A stretch of 64,000 bases of DNA from Ancylostoma caninum (lineage: Eukaryota; Nematoda; Chromadorea; Rhabditida; Ancylostomatidae). The translations under genes were made by a program, and so were the position numbers. The stretch spans positions 7,749,001 through 7,813,000 of the forward strand of contig JBAJFG010000019.1 of NCBI GenBank assembly GCA_037903475.1. The letters are read 5' to 3'. The notes under the pieces were generated by a model. The model did not search any database and had not been told where the DNA came from. It worked only from the letters and a program-made list of their open reading frames with translations. Numbering within the stretch: position 1 is the first letter of the stretch; the number at the start of each line of letters is the position of its first letter. Shown here in pieces: positions 22,951-32,359 of this stretch.

Positions 22951-24611
22951 CAGATGTCTGTGGCGGTTCAGAATGAAATTGCTTCTTTATGTGAAGTTGA
23001 CCATGTTGTGGCCTCCTTATGTGAAGTTGACCATGCTGATCTTGAATATGTTTTCGCTTCGCGCTCAATTTTACTGCGGAAGAAGTTATGACCTCGTCTG
23101 TGCAGTATATGTGCGCAGTTTCTGCGTTATCCTACCATAACACCATGTAGGAGCCGTTGTCGTGACAAATGGGTGCAGAATTCGTGATCAGCAGTCCAAA
23201 TAATCCAGTATGCTAAATCTCAGCGAAAAATGCACCACTATGTGTACAGAATTGGGCCTTGACCATTTATTACTAGTACCATTTGCAAGGGAACGATATT
23301 CATTGAAGGCCTACGCTTACGAGGTGTACATTGCTTTGTACGTCTCAAACCAATGATTTCAAAACTATATTGATCTCGGTCCAGTCTCGTCTCCATAACG
23401 ATTTATACCCGTTTTTCCAAATTCACGTGATAAGGAGGCACTCATAGATTAAAGGTACATCTCGCAGATCAGGATGAGGTGTCGTGCAGTGTCTATGTTC
23501 TTATGGATAACCTCGCAGGTTCAATTCCCCTCAAAGCTCGAACTTTTGCGTTTTTCTCCCACTTATTGCTCTCCTCTGAAAATCTATTCTATGCAGTTTT
23601 ATAAGTGTTTTTACTTACATTCAGATATTCTGAAAGTTGAAGCATTTTGAAGGATCTTCACTAACTCGACTTTGTTAACTGTGGAACCGCTGATGGACTC
23701 ATGTGAGCTCAAATTTTCATGGAATTCTTTTGTGCCGAAATTTTTCATAATAGCGTTACTTGAAGTGCTGAACACGAATGTGGTATTCATTTTGTGACGT
23801 CACTCCATTTTTATAGGTTTGCGGCAGTGACGGACGTAGAAAGTGGACGGGAGGGGGGGGGGGGGGCGTGGGGAAAAAAGTGGGGTCCCAGCCGCTTTGG
23901 GGACCCAGATGGAAAATAAAATTAATACAAATATTCATTATAATAGTGAATAACAAGTAAAAATTATATTAAAAATAATAATAAAAATAAATAACTAAAA
24001 ATAAACTGATCCAAGATTTTTATTTGTTTTGTAAAGTAGTTCCAAAAATTTGCCGACCCATTCTGGGGGGCGCTCCTCCCCGCCCCCCCCCCCTCTGCGT
24101 CCGCCACTGGTTTGCTGTAGAATTAACAGCAATTACTGTAGAAAACCGAATAAAATTGTTGAATTTCGACATTAAAATAGTAATAGCATACAAAATGATG
24201 CTGATAATCAAGATCAGCGCCTGAAATTACCCATCTATGCAAAAATTGGATGGATTCTGCAAGATATCTAAACTACCTTATACATAAAGACCCTCGTGAG
24301 TGGTAGTAGTAGCAAATGATCAAGGTGTAATCATCTAACTGTATTTTTTGCTTTTTTTCTCTGAAACTTTGCATACGGGTCTGTTTGAGCTGCTAGTGGC
24401 GAATTTTGTATCCATTTTGCACAACAACGAATATTTTGTAGGTCTACAGGAAGTGGATGCAGAAACTGTTCGTTTGAATATACTGCACAGACGAAGTTAT
24501 ACCTTTTTTGGCACTAGCATTGTGCACTAATGACTAAGAACATAATCAAGATCAGCATGGTCAACTTCACACTATGGAACACATTCCATTTTGAAATGTC
24601 GCAGACATCTG
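22951..24611. mobile_element. Long-inverted-repeat element of about 1.7 kb, diverged, with nested hAT MITE
   Basis: The left arm (22951 to about 23300) and right arm (about 24290-24611) are diverged inverted copies. Shared landmarks in the same order are CAGATGTCTG, GAAGTTGACCATGCTGATC, TCGTCTGTGCAGTATAT, CAGTTTCTGC and CTTGA.CATTT. The left arm has a 30-bp tandem duplication of TTATGTGAAGTTGACCATG (22987 and 23017) that is absent on the right. No target duplication is evident. The hAT MITE copy 2 sits in the spacer. No transposase is recognisable, so this is an old non-autonomous element of unknown class. Confidence 0.7.
23825..24109 (-). mobile_element. hAT-type MITE, copy 2 (285 bp, 8-bp TSD with one mismatch)
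   Basis: Ends CAGTGACGGACGTAG and CTGCGTCCGCCACTG. Flanks GTTTGCGG (23817-23824) and GTTTGCTG (24110-24117) form an 8-bp duplication with one substitution. The interior mirrors copy 1 in reverse: G-run, GTGGGGTCCC word, AT-rich core, then CCGACCCATTCT. It is nested inside the 22951-24611 element. Confidence 0.9.
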
Positions 24612-25215
24612 ATTTACTTCCCTTGTTAGTCATCCGGAACTCAGGCTACCGCTTCTCTCCACGTAGAGTATAACATACCGCGTCCTTGTCGCCAACGGTA
24701 ATCATTCGGATGCTTATTGATTTTGGGCGTGGCACACTCAGAATCGAATAAAAACCGGATAATTTTGTTATTTCAATTAGCAACTCAAAAAAAAACAATT
24801 TGAACACCCAGCTATTCGAGAACGAGAAAGCCCTAACGCTCTTCTTCTTTCTCATACAACACTATATTGTTCTCTGATGTTGGAACATTCATTTCCATTC
24901 ATTCGAAATCGGAAACTTCAGCTCTCGAATATCGAATGCTTTAAATAAATGGAAATTGTAACTTTCTGACTTTAGATACCAAGGTAGTGCTGTATGAGGG
25001 AGAGAAAAAGAGCTTTGAGGCCTTCTCATTTTTGACTATCTGGATTTTTGAAGTGTTTCCTAAATTGTTAATTGAAGTAATATAATTATTCGATTTTTAT
25101 TCGGTCCTATGTATAGTACATAGTACTATGCTATGAAGAAAATCATTGGTTAGCTCACCACCAACAAGCTGTCTGACAACTACTACTGATCTATGAAAGT
25201 GGCTTCCAGACAGGT
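24612..25215. other. No gene recognised
   Basis: Unique-looking AT-rich sequence without exon, RNA or element signatures. Confidence 0.5.
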
Positions 25216-25218
25216 GGC

Positions 25219-25352
25219 GTGGAGGGAGGAGAGAGGTAGAGAGAGAAGGGAGTGTGAGGAAGGAAGGAAGAAAGGAAAGACAAAAAAGTCCGAAGAAGAC
25301 GAAAGAAGGCAGAAAAGAGAGAGAAGGAACGAAGGAAAAAGGTGGAAGGACA
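25219..25352 (+). repeat. Polypurine tract (about 130 bp)
   Basis: Nearly all bases on the plus strand are purines (GGAGGGAGGAGAGAGGTAGA, GGAAGGAAGGAAGAAAGG and so on), with only scattered pyrimidines. Mirror-like purine runs of this length can form triplex (H-DNA). The 70-codon open frame over it, rich in R, E and K, is a by-product of composition. Confidence 0.75.
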
Positions 25353-27340
25353 ACTCCATTGAAATGATTTTAATATCAGGAATTCCAACGAGGCAGTTCT
25401 TCTGAAATAGAAATCCTCATGACTGGCGAATGACAATATAGTGTGCGAGATCTCAAACAGAATGCAAGAGGTGAGCAGATTTGCGACTTTAATTGGTCTA
25501 GAAAACTGCGTATTAGTGCGCAAATACCTAAACTACCGAGGAAGATTCACTCAGCGACATCTCAACTCAATGATAGATATGATATTTATTTATTTATTTA
25601 ATACATTGCATTCACAGTGTGCCTCAAAGTAAAAACAGAACGTGTTAGTAACACTTCACTGGTAGGCGAAGAAAAAAAGTGTAAAACGAAATATTGTCGC
25701 GCCATCCAAGCACTTTTGGCTGCCTGGTCATTGCTAAGACTGGCTAGTTACAACACACTATCGGTAATGGTAGTAGGACAGAATAAATAAGTTTGACCAT
25801 ATAAATCGCTCGTCGGGATTCGGACCACCGATGCCAATAGAACTCATAGGCATTAGTTTACACCCTCACCCACTTTTACTTACTGTTGCCTCAGTTGCTA
25901 CAACGGCAACCGTCGAGAACTCTGAATTCGGAAGTCATTCCTCGTCAATTCCTTATTATCTTCTTCCTCTATTATATCATTTCTTGTTGCTGGATCATTT
26001 CTAGTATAGCGTTCATTTTGGGATATAAGGAAACGTGCTGCTGCACTGAGCAAAAAACTTTATGTATATTTACTCTGGCCGCCATTAGACTTCTCATGCA
26101 ATAGTAGCTCGCAGCATTTCTTTATGCTTTCTTTCCGCAGTGAAAAAAAGGTATGAAATCTGAGAATGTCCTTATTTTGTTATGGTTTGTTTCGTACACA
26201 TAGTAGGCAGTCGCAGCTGCGGACTGAGGAGAGTGGGGGGAAGAGAGGAAAGAGAGAGGGGAGGGGGGGGGGTGGAGCAAAATTGGATTCTCTGGCAATT
26301 TGGGGAGCCGAATTGCCAGAAAATCTGTCTTTGAAAATGAGGTTATTCAATAGTCCTTTTTGAATTCAAGCATTCAAAAATTAATGTAAGAGGAGAATGA
26401 AACTAAAGAATCCAGAGCTATGAAACGGATACAATTCTTCTAATTATTAACCATCTCTACGAGATCTGCCGACCCATACTCCGCGAGTGTTCACCTCCTC
26501 CTCTCCCTCTGCGTTCTTCTCTGGTGCTTGCTTAGAAGGATCCATGCATTCCTTGTTGAAACAGTCCCTTTCCTCCACATATTATTATTTTACGAATTTC
26601 TTGATAATTTACTGAAGTGGAAACGATGTTTGTGTTCCAAGCATTTCTCAGCATCTAGGAAGAGAGCATGTCTAGATTACAGGAATACCATTTTCCAAAA
26701 TAGTCCCTTTCCCACGAAAGAATTATCCCTCACCGACGTAAATAGTACTACAGACGAGTGGATGAGCCATCGACTTCCGTCAGTGCATCGAATTCTGCGA
26801 AGCCTGCGCTTTATTTATTCCTGTCGTTCTTCATTAAGCCGCTTTTTCTAATCGACCAGCTCTGAAAAACCCCCTTCGATGGAAGCCAACGCGCTCACGT
26901 TGCTTGACGCAAGTTCTCATATCGGCTGCAAAACGACAACTTGTCATGTTGTTTAATATTAAACGCTATTTGAAGAATGAGAAATCATTGTTTGTCTCTT
27001 TCCAAAATATTCCATGCAAATCTAATACTTGTTGTTGAACAGTGGTTGCTGCCGTTGACGCCGATTTCGAATATTCACGAAAAGAATTGCGCAATAGGCT
27101 TAAAATTGAAAATGAATGTGGAAATGCAAATAAAATGTGTTGTTTGAAGAAATTATGAAATATTCATCAAAATCCAGTATTATTCAAATAGTGTTTGTCA
27201 CAAAAATGGAGAAAGAGACATTTTTGGACAGATTTTCACAGAGTGATGGTAAATTTAGAAGTTGGAATAACCTCCTTCTTCTCTCTTTCTTACTTGTTTC
27301 TTATTTTTATGACCTAGTATGGTGCTCGAGAGCTGCTCAC
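25353..27340. other. No gene recognised; G-rich purine patch at 26222-26275
   Basis: A second purine-rich run ends in about 10 consecutive G (near 26264-26273). Otherwise I see nothing classifiable. Confidence 0.45.
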
Positions 27341-27344
27341 AGTA

Positions 27345-27516
27345 CTCATTCATTCACTTCATTCAATCGTCCATCTACATATTCATCCATTCATTTGTTG
27401 ATTCATTCATGTGACCACCCGTTCATTCATTCAATCCATTGAATCATCCCATTCATTCATCCCATTCATTCATTCATTCATTCATTCATTCATTCATTCA
27501 TTCATTCATTCATTCA
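27345..27516. repeat. (ATTC)n microsatellite array 1
   Basis: Degenerate CATT/CATTC units from 27345 become a pure (CATT) run at about 27463-27515. Frames encoding SFIHSFIHS-type peptides are translations of this repeat and are not proteins. Confidence 0.95.
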
Positions 27517-28085
27517 CTTGGTCGAGAGTTGTTTCGTTCAGCAACTCGATCACTTTGTTAGTTATTATATTTCTCACCTATTTCACAACGTTTGTGTTTT
27601 TCCTGCTCTTCACCCCTCCACCCTCTGGAAAAACCAGAAACCTCTCGTGCGATTCCTTGATGATCGGTATCACCACTATCCCCATTTTCTTTCAAATTTT
27701 TATAGCGGGGAATAGCTCCCCGAATTGCTTGCAACGTTGGTCAATCAGTGCTGCATCAGAGGTTAAGAGGCGCCACTGAGAATCACGAAAACTTCCAACG
27801 TGAGAACAAACTCTCACGTTTCCTACCTTTCGCCTGAAACACAGCTATGAGGCAGTGCCGGTACTGGGCTCAACAATGTCTTGTTGCTGAGCATTCCTAG
27901 CGTCAGAACGGCAACGTCCGAAAGCAATTGATTCGAAATCGGCTTTATGATAAAGAATACAAAACAGAACACTATGTGATTTGTCCGCACGGAGTATGTA
28001 GTAGTTGATCGCAAAAAAACTCAGAGAAATGTATCAAATCTAATGTCTAACACGCTGTACACCGGCGAGACCGGCAGAGACCTCA
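27517..28085. other. No gene recognised
   Basis: Unique-looking sequence between the microsatellite and the fold-back element. Confidence 0.5.
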
Positions 28086-28159
28086 ATACACATGCAGTCG
28101 CGGTCAAAAGTATTGTATCAAATGGTTTTTCTCGCGTATCTTCATTTAGAATAGGCCTA

Positions 28160-28433
28160 CTCAGAACCCCAAAAACAAGTTTCTGATCGCATCTGAACCT
28201 TGGTTCCTCAAAAGCTTGTCGACAAGTTGTTTTCACACTTCCTTGCCGACAAGTTGTTCGCCCGAAAAGCTTGTCGACAACTTGTTTTCACTGCTTCGTT
28301 GTTGAAAACAAGTTGTCGACAAGCTTTTCGGGCGAACAACTTGTCGGCAAGGAAGTGTGAAAACAACTTGTCAACAAGCTTTTGGAAAAGCAAGTTTCGG
28401 ATGCGATCAGAAACTTGTTTTTGGGGTTCTGAG
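28160..28433. mobile_element. Palindromic MITE (274 bp), TA-flanked, nested
   Basis: Begins CTCAGAACCCCAAAAACAAG and ends with the inverse. TA lies on both sides (28158-28159 and 28434-28435). The inner arms, built on AAGCTTGTCGACAACTTG words, are near-perfect complements around a loop of about 12 nt. The right arm of the host fold-back element reads ACCTAATCAGTTCAAAT at the corresponding place and lacks the insertion. That confirms both borders and the single retained TA. Confidence 0.88.
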
Positions 28434-28981
28434 TAGGCAGTTCAAATTTTTAAATGGGCTGTAGACACTCATGCGGAATGAAATTGATCAAAAACCGACC
28501 GATTTCGTGCATTCATTGCTTCAAGAATAAATTTTTATCCACAAAAGTCAAAATCTATCATTTGGTAAAATTCACAATGTCTCGCAGAATGGGGTCCGTC
28601 GCCGGTATTACAGCACGAATCGTGTTTCTTGCAGCAGAATCAGTCCATTAATGATACGTATCCGCTGACCCCTGGTCGATATCTGTGAAGCTTACTTGGG
28701 AGCAGTTCAGCATAGGCCGACTGTGGATGTTTCTGAAACCCAGCTTGCTCTGTCAGCTCCATTTGAAGGCTAGCGATTCTCCCGACAGTACAATACCTTC
28801 CGCTAAATCCGTTCAACCCTAATGCATTCCATAACCCTTTCGAAAACTCTAATATTCCAGCTCAATGAAGAGCAGCCAGTAGGCCACATCGCGACCAAAA
28901 AGTTTTGAATTTCTTCTCGCTCTAAAAGAAAGATGTCCAAGTGACCTTATGGAGGGTGAAGATGCTCTAGGATTCCTAGAA

Positions 28982-29650
28982 TCTGTATATATAAAGTGAA
29001 AGTTTTGTGTGTGTGTTTGTGTGTTCCGAATAGAAATCGCGGAGGATGAACCGATCGGGACCAAATTTTGCACGTAGGTTCTTTGGGGGCCGCTGGAGGT
29101 TATAGGCTACTTTGCACCTGGGACTATCGATTTGTTTATGGATTATATCGATTTTATTGATTTTTCGCTCTTCTTGACCAGGGACTTGCGAGAACATGCC
29201 TATTGGTGGCAACCATTTTGCGCCAAGTTATCGATTTATTGATTTTATTGATTTTTCTCTATTCTTGATCATGGGATGGTAAGGACATGTCTACTGTGGT
29301 ATCACAATACGCTGAACTCGAATATGACAACCATTTTGCGCCAAATTAGCGATTTATTGATTTTATTGATTTTTCGGCATTCTTGCACACGGTTTGGTGA
29401 GAACGTGCCTTCTGGGATTTTCTGAAAAGCTGAACGGGGATAAGGCAAGCATTTTAGAAGGATTTATTCATCAGTCAAGCAAGTTCACCCCATTTTTTGA
29501 AGGGAGGGGGAAGGGTGAAGAAGGGTCTTTTAAGCTGATCACCAAATGATGAACATTTTGAAAGGATTTTTTGGCTCAACAAGTGTTGACATCAGGTTCA
29601 AATTGCCGGGAGAAATTGAACACACGAGCGAAGCCGGGCACGGCAGCTAG
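28982..29650 (+). mobile_element. Non-autonomous Helitron (669 bp)
   Basis: The 5' end is TCTGTATATATAAAGTG, preceded by A. The 3' end is GCCGGGCACGGCAGCTAG, followed by T, with hairpin GCCG/CGGC (29633-29644) six bases before the terminal CTAG. A TC start, CTRR end with adjacent hairpin, A^T insertion and no duplication are Helitron hallmarks. The interior carries GATTTATTGATTTTATTGAT in two long copies about 117 bp apart, plus a shorter one. There is no Rep/helicase. The opposite arm of the host element has the uninterrupted site, which fixes both borders. Confidence 0.92.
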
Positions 29651-30579
29651 TACTTTCATGTAAATGCCGCTTCGTCCCACTCAGAATTTGATGGAATAGG
29701 TCTCACGGAAGTGCAAAGAACCCTACGAGACATCATCGTGGTGTAGTAATTTAAACTGGCTCTAGAAAAGCTAGCTCCTTCAGCGGCAATTTGATGACCA
29801 AACTGAATGAGTCGTTTTCGAAACCGAATGCACTAGCGGAAGTATGAGAACTAGTGTGCGGAACAAGAAGACGCACATTCTATTGCTACTCCTCACTTCG
29901 AGTCATCCTAATTCATCAAATTCAAAGCGGAATGAAGCGTCGTATGCGTAGGAATATCCTGGAAATCCTTGGGCATCTTCCCATTATAGGATCACTTAGA
30001 CATCATCCTATTAGAGCAAGGAAGAAATTCAAAACTTTTTTGTCGCGATGTGGCCTACTGGCTGCTCTGCAACCAGCTGGAATATTTAGACTTTTCGAAA
30101 GAGTTATGGAATGCATTAGGGTTGAACGGATTTAGCGAAAAGTATTGTACCGTCAGGAGCATCGCTAGCCTTTGAATGGAGCTGACAGAGCAAGTTGGGT
30201 TTCAGAAACCTCCATAGTCGGCTTATGCTAATCTGCTTCCAATTAAATTTCGTAGCTATCAACCAGCGGTCAGTGGATACGTATTTCCTAGCACAAATGT
30301 ACAGATTCTGCTGCACGGAGCACGATTCGTGTTGTGATCCCTCCGATGGACCCCATTCTGCGAGACACTGTGAATTTTACCAAATGATAGATTTCGACCA
30401 TTGTGAACAAAAATTTATTCTTGAAGCAATGAATGCACGAAATCGGTCGGTTTTCGATAAATTCCATTCTGCATGAGTGCCTACAGCCCATTTAAAGATT
30501 TGAACTGATTAGGTCTATTCTATAAGAAATTACGCAAGAAAAATCATTTGTTGCAATACTTTTGACCGCGACTGTGTAA

Positions 30580-31018
30580 GGAAGCATCACACGAGCAGAA
30601 GAAGTGGAAGCTTAGCATCGCAGGTTGGTGAGCATACAGAGTCGAATCACACGACGGAGACGACCTTTGTGTGAAATGCAATATTTTGACATATGAAGAG
30701 ACATAGACAATATCATATTGGACAAGACTGGCGAATGGAGGTAGTGGAGGAAGTTCGCAACTCTTCGCAAGTAAAGCTCGATCTCTGTCGTGCCGTTGCG
30801 ATGTAGAGTTTTGATAAGATAAAGTTGGAGCAGATGCAATATTTGCAATGCCGCCAAGCTGAGCGGTGGACCATAGTTCCACCAGCTTCAACCCGGTATT
30901 ACCCGTATTGAGAGAAGACTGATCCAACACGACATCGGCTGGCGTGGGCCGTAAGTCCACGTCTTCCGCAGTTCGCCGTTGATTCTGTAGGTTTTTTCAC
31001 TCTTAGTTCAGTGTACAC
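30580..31018. other. No gene recognised
   Basis: A minus-strand frame at about 30612-30857 contains RNGTTEIELYLRRVAN. A frame at about 31880-31950 contains REGTINIDLYLCRVQ. The likeness is short and I cannot assign a family. Confidence 0.35.
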
Positions 31019-31022
31019 TTAA

Positions 31023-31429
31023 AGGCAGGGGTCCACCTCATTTTCGTAGTTCAGCTAACAGCAGATTCTGCTTCTACTCGGCGCAATGGTTCCAACGGTA
31101 TACATAAATTGTCTCAGAATGGTCTATAAACCCGTCTTCCAGGACGGGGTCTGTAACAGTTTGCCAACCCGAGTTGACATGTGAAGCCGTTGATCTTATC
31201 GATTGGACACGTCAAGACTCGTTGACCGACGCGGCAGCCGTGGCAGGCAGCCAGCACAGCTTGGAGCGATCCGCCTCCGGGCTCCAAATTTTCATCCAGT
31301 TCGAGCCTTTCAAGAATGGGAATTTCGTCGCTTCTGTGCCTGTTGATGTACATCACAGGGATCAACATGATGAGAAGGTCTAGGATATGTTGCTAAATCC
31401 AACAGGAAGAACGAGGTGGCCCTCTGCCT
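31023..31429. mobile_element. TTAA-flanked MITE (407 bp), ends related to family E
   Basis: Starts AGGCAGGGGTCCACCTC and ends GAGGTGGCCCTCTGCCT. TTAA lies at 31019-31022 and 31430-31433. The ends resemble family E (AGGC.CAG..CCCACCTC with TTAA), but the interior differs and the arms match only weakly beyond the first 25 bp. Confidence 0.75.
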
Positions 31430-31610
31430 TTAAGAATGGCTAGCTTGCATCAAAGCTTCTCTGATAAAAACTCCGTCTTCGGCAAGTGTAGGGAGATTTG
31501 ATTTAAACCGGATGGATTTTCATAAGGCCTTTGAACTAGACGAGTTGAAAACATAAAGAAGTTCAAAAGCAGAGAGAACATCAAGCGAGGATCGAGTACT
31601 GAAGATGTTA

Positions 31611-31863
31611 CTCTGATAACTGTGCAGGACGAACGCAGACCAAACGGCGTAGTGGTTCGGGTAGAAACCCTAGCAGCAACGGTTGCCAGTTGCTGCCATC
31701 CTCCCCTCGATTGCTGCTCAATCTGTCGGCCCTTTAGCAGCAATTGCTGAGGGACGGCACCAATCAAGGGGAGAATGGCAGCAACTGGCAACCGTTGCTG
31801 CTAAGGTTTCTAACCGAACCATTACGCCGTTCGGGCTGCGCTCGTGCTGCACAGTTATCAGAG
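31611..31863. mobile_element. MITE family D, copy 1 (253 bp), TA-flanked
   Basis: Ends CTCTGATAACTGTGCAG and CTGCACAGTTATCAGAG, with TA on both sides (31609-31610 and 31864-31865). The inverted arms contain GGTTCGGGTAGAAACC and GCAGCAACGGTTGCCAGTTG words. The centre has a short TTGCTG/CAGCAA minisatellite-like section. It carries no coding capacity. Overlapping open frames on both strands are repeat translations. Confidence 0.88.
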
Positions 31864-31865
31864 TA

Positions 31866-32145
31866 GGTGTACAGCTGAACTCTGCACAAATACAAATCGA
31901 TGTTAATCGTTCCCTCGCGAAATAGAGGTGTAATAAAGAGATTAGTGAAGCGGAGATGTCGTCTAAAAAAGTTCTTGAAGCCATCTGGATTGCGAGAAGG
32001 AACAGTTACATGAACACTAGGGATGAGTGCTCGTCCAACAAGGGAACTATTGCTTCGAACATCGTTATGTGAGCGGTGGACCGTCGGTAATATGTATAAG
32101 ATTAGGTTACTCAAGTGATGCGACCGTGTCCGCGACTACTGTCTC
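31866..32145. other. No gene confirmed
   Basis: A minus-strand frame (about 31870-32114) is open and contains NPDGFKNFFRRHLRFTNLF, but it belongs to no family I know. Removing MITE D1 does not join it in phase to the open frame on the other side. Confidence 0.35.
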
Positions 32146-32149
32146 TCCG

Positions 32150-32352
32150 TAGTGTCGATGGATGAAGGCATGATTCAACACTCGTCTCGGAGTCTTTCAG
32201 AGCAGCAGTGGTTTCTCCCTCATCTTGGGGTAGTCTTGGTGACTTCCCTCTCGTCTTGGTGCAATCTGCGCAGTAGGTGGATGACCGCTTGGTTTAACAC
32301 TCGTCTGTGGAGTCCTGTGGAGCAGCAGTGGTTCCCACCTCTTTTGGGGTAA
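32150..32352. repeat. Two-copy tandem duplication, period 120 bp
   Basis: AGCAGCAGTGGTT occurs at 32201 and 32321. About 80 bp around each copy (GGATGA.CG..TGATTCAACA, CTCGTCT..GGAGTC) align at the same 120-bp offset. A 164-codon minus-strand frame crosses it; it is not recognisable. Confidence 0.8.
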
Positions 32353-32359
32353 CGTTGAA

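Larger units (their letters stand above)
28089..30576. mobile_element. TA-flanked fold-back element, 2.5 kb, with two nested insertions
   Basis: The ends read CACA(tg)CAGTCGCGGTCA on the left and the inverse TGACCGCGACTGTG on the right, with TA on both sides (28087-28088 and 30577-30578). Inverted arms of several hundred bp run from 28089 to about 29707 (interrupted) and from about 29911 to 30576, around a spacer of about 200 bp. Long shared words include AATGGGGTCC and GTAGGCCACATCGCGAC. Without the insertions the element is about 1.54 kb. A TA target and CAGTCG..GTCAAAAG ends suggest a Tc1/mariner relative. No transposase is recognisable. The left arm contains the palindromic MITE (28160-28433), and the Helitron (28982-29650) sits near its inner end. 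Confidence 0.85.

Noticed and set aside
23470..23540. tRNA-like GGTTCAATTCC B-box
   Set aside because: The T-stem has only two good pairs, and no A-box, anticodon stem or acceptor stem is present.
31450..32114. One gene interrupted by MITE D copy 1
   Set aside because: After removing the MITE, the upstream frame meets a stop at the TA site and the downstream open frame is out of phase.
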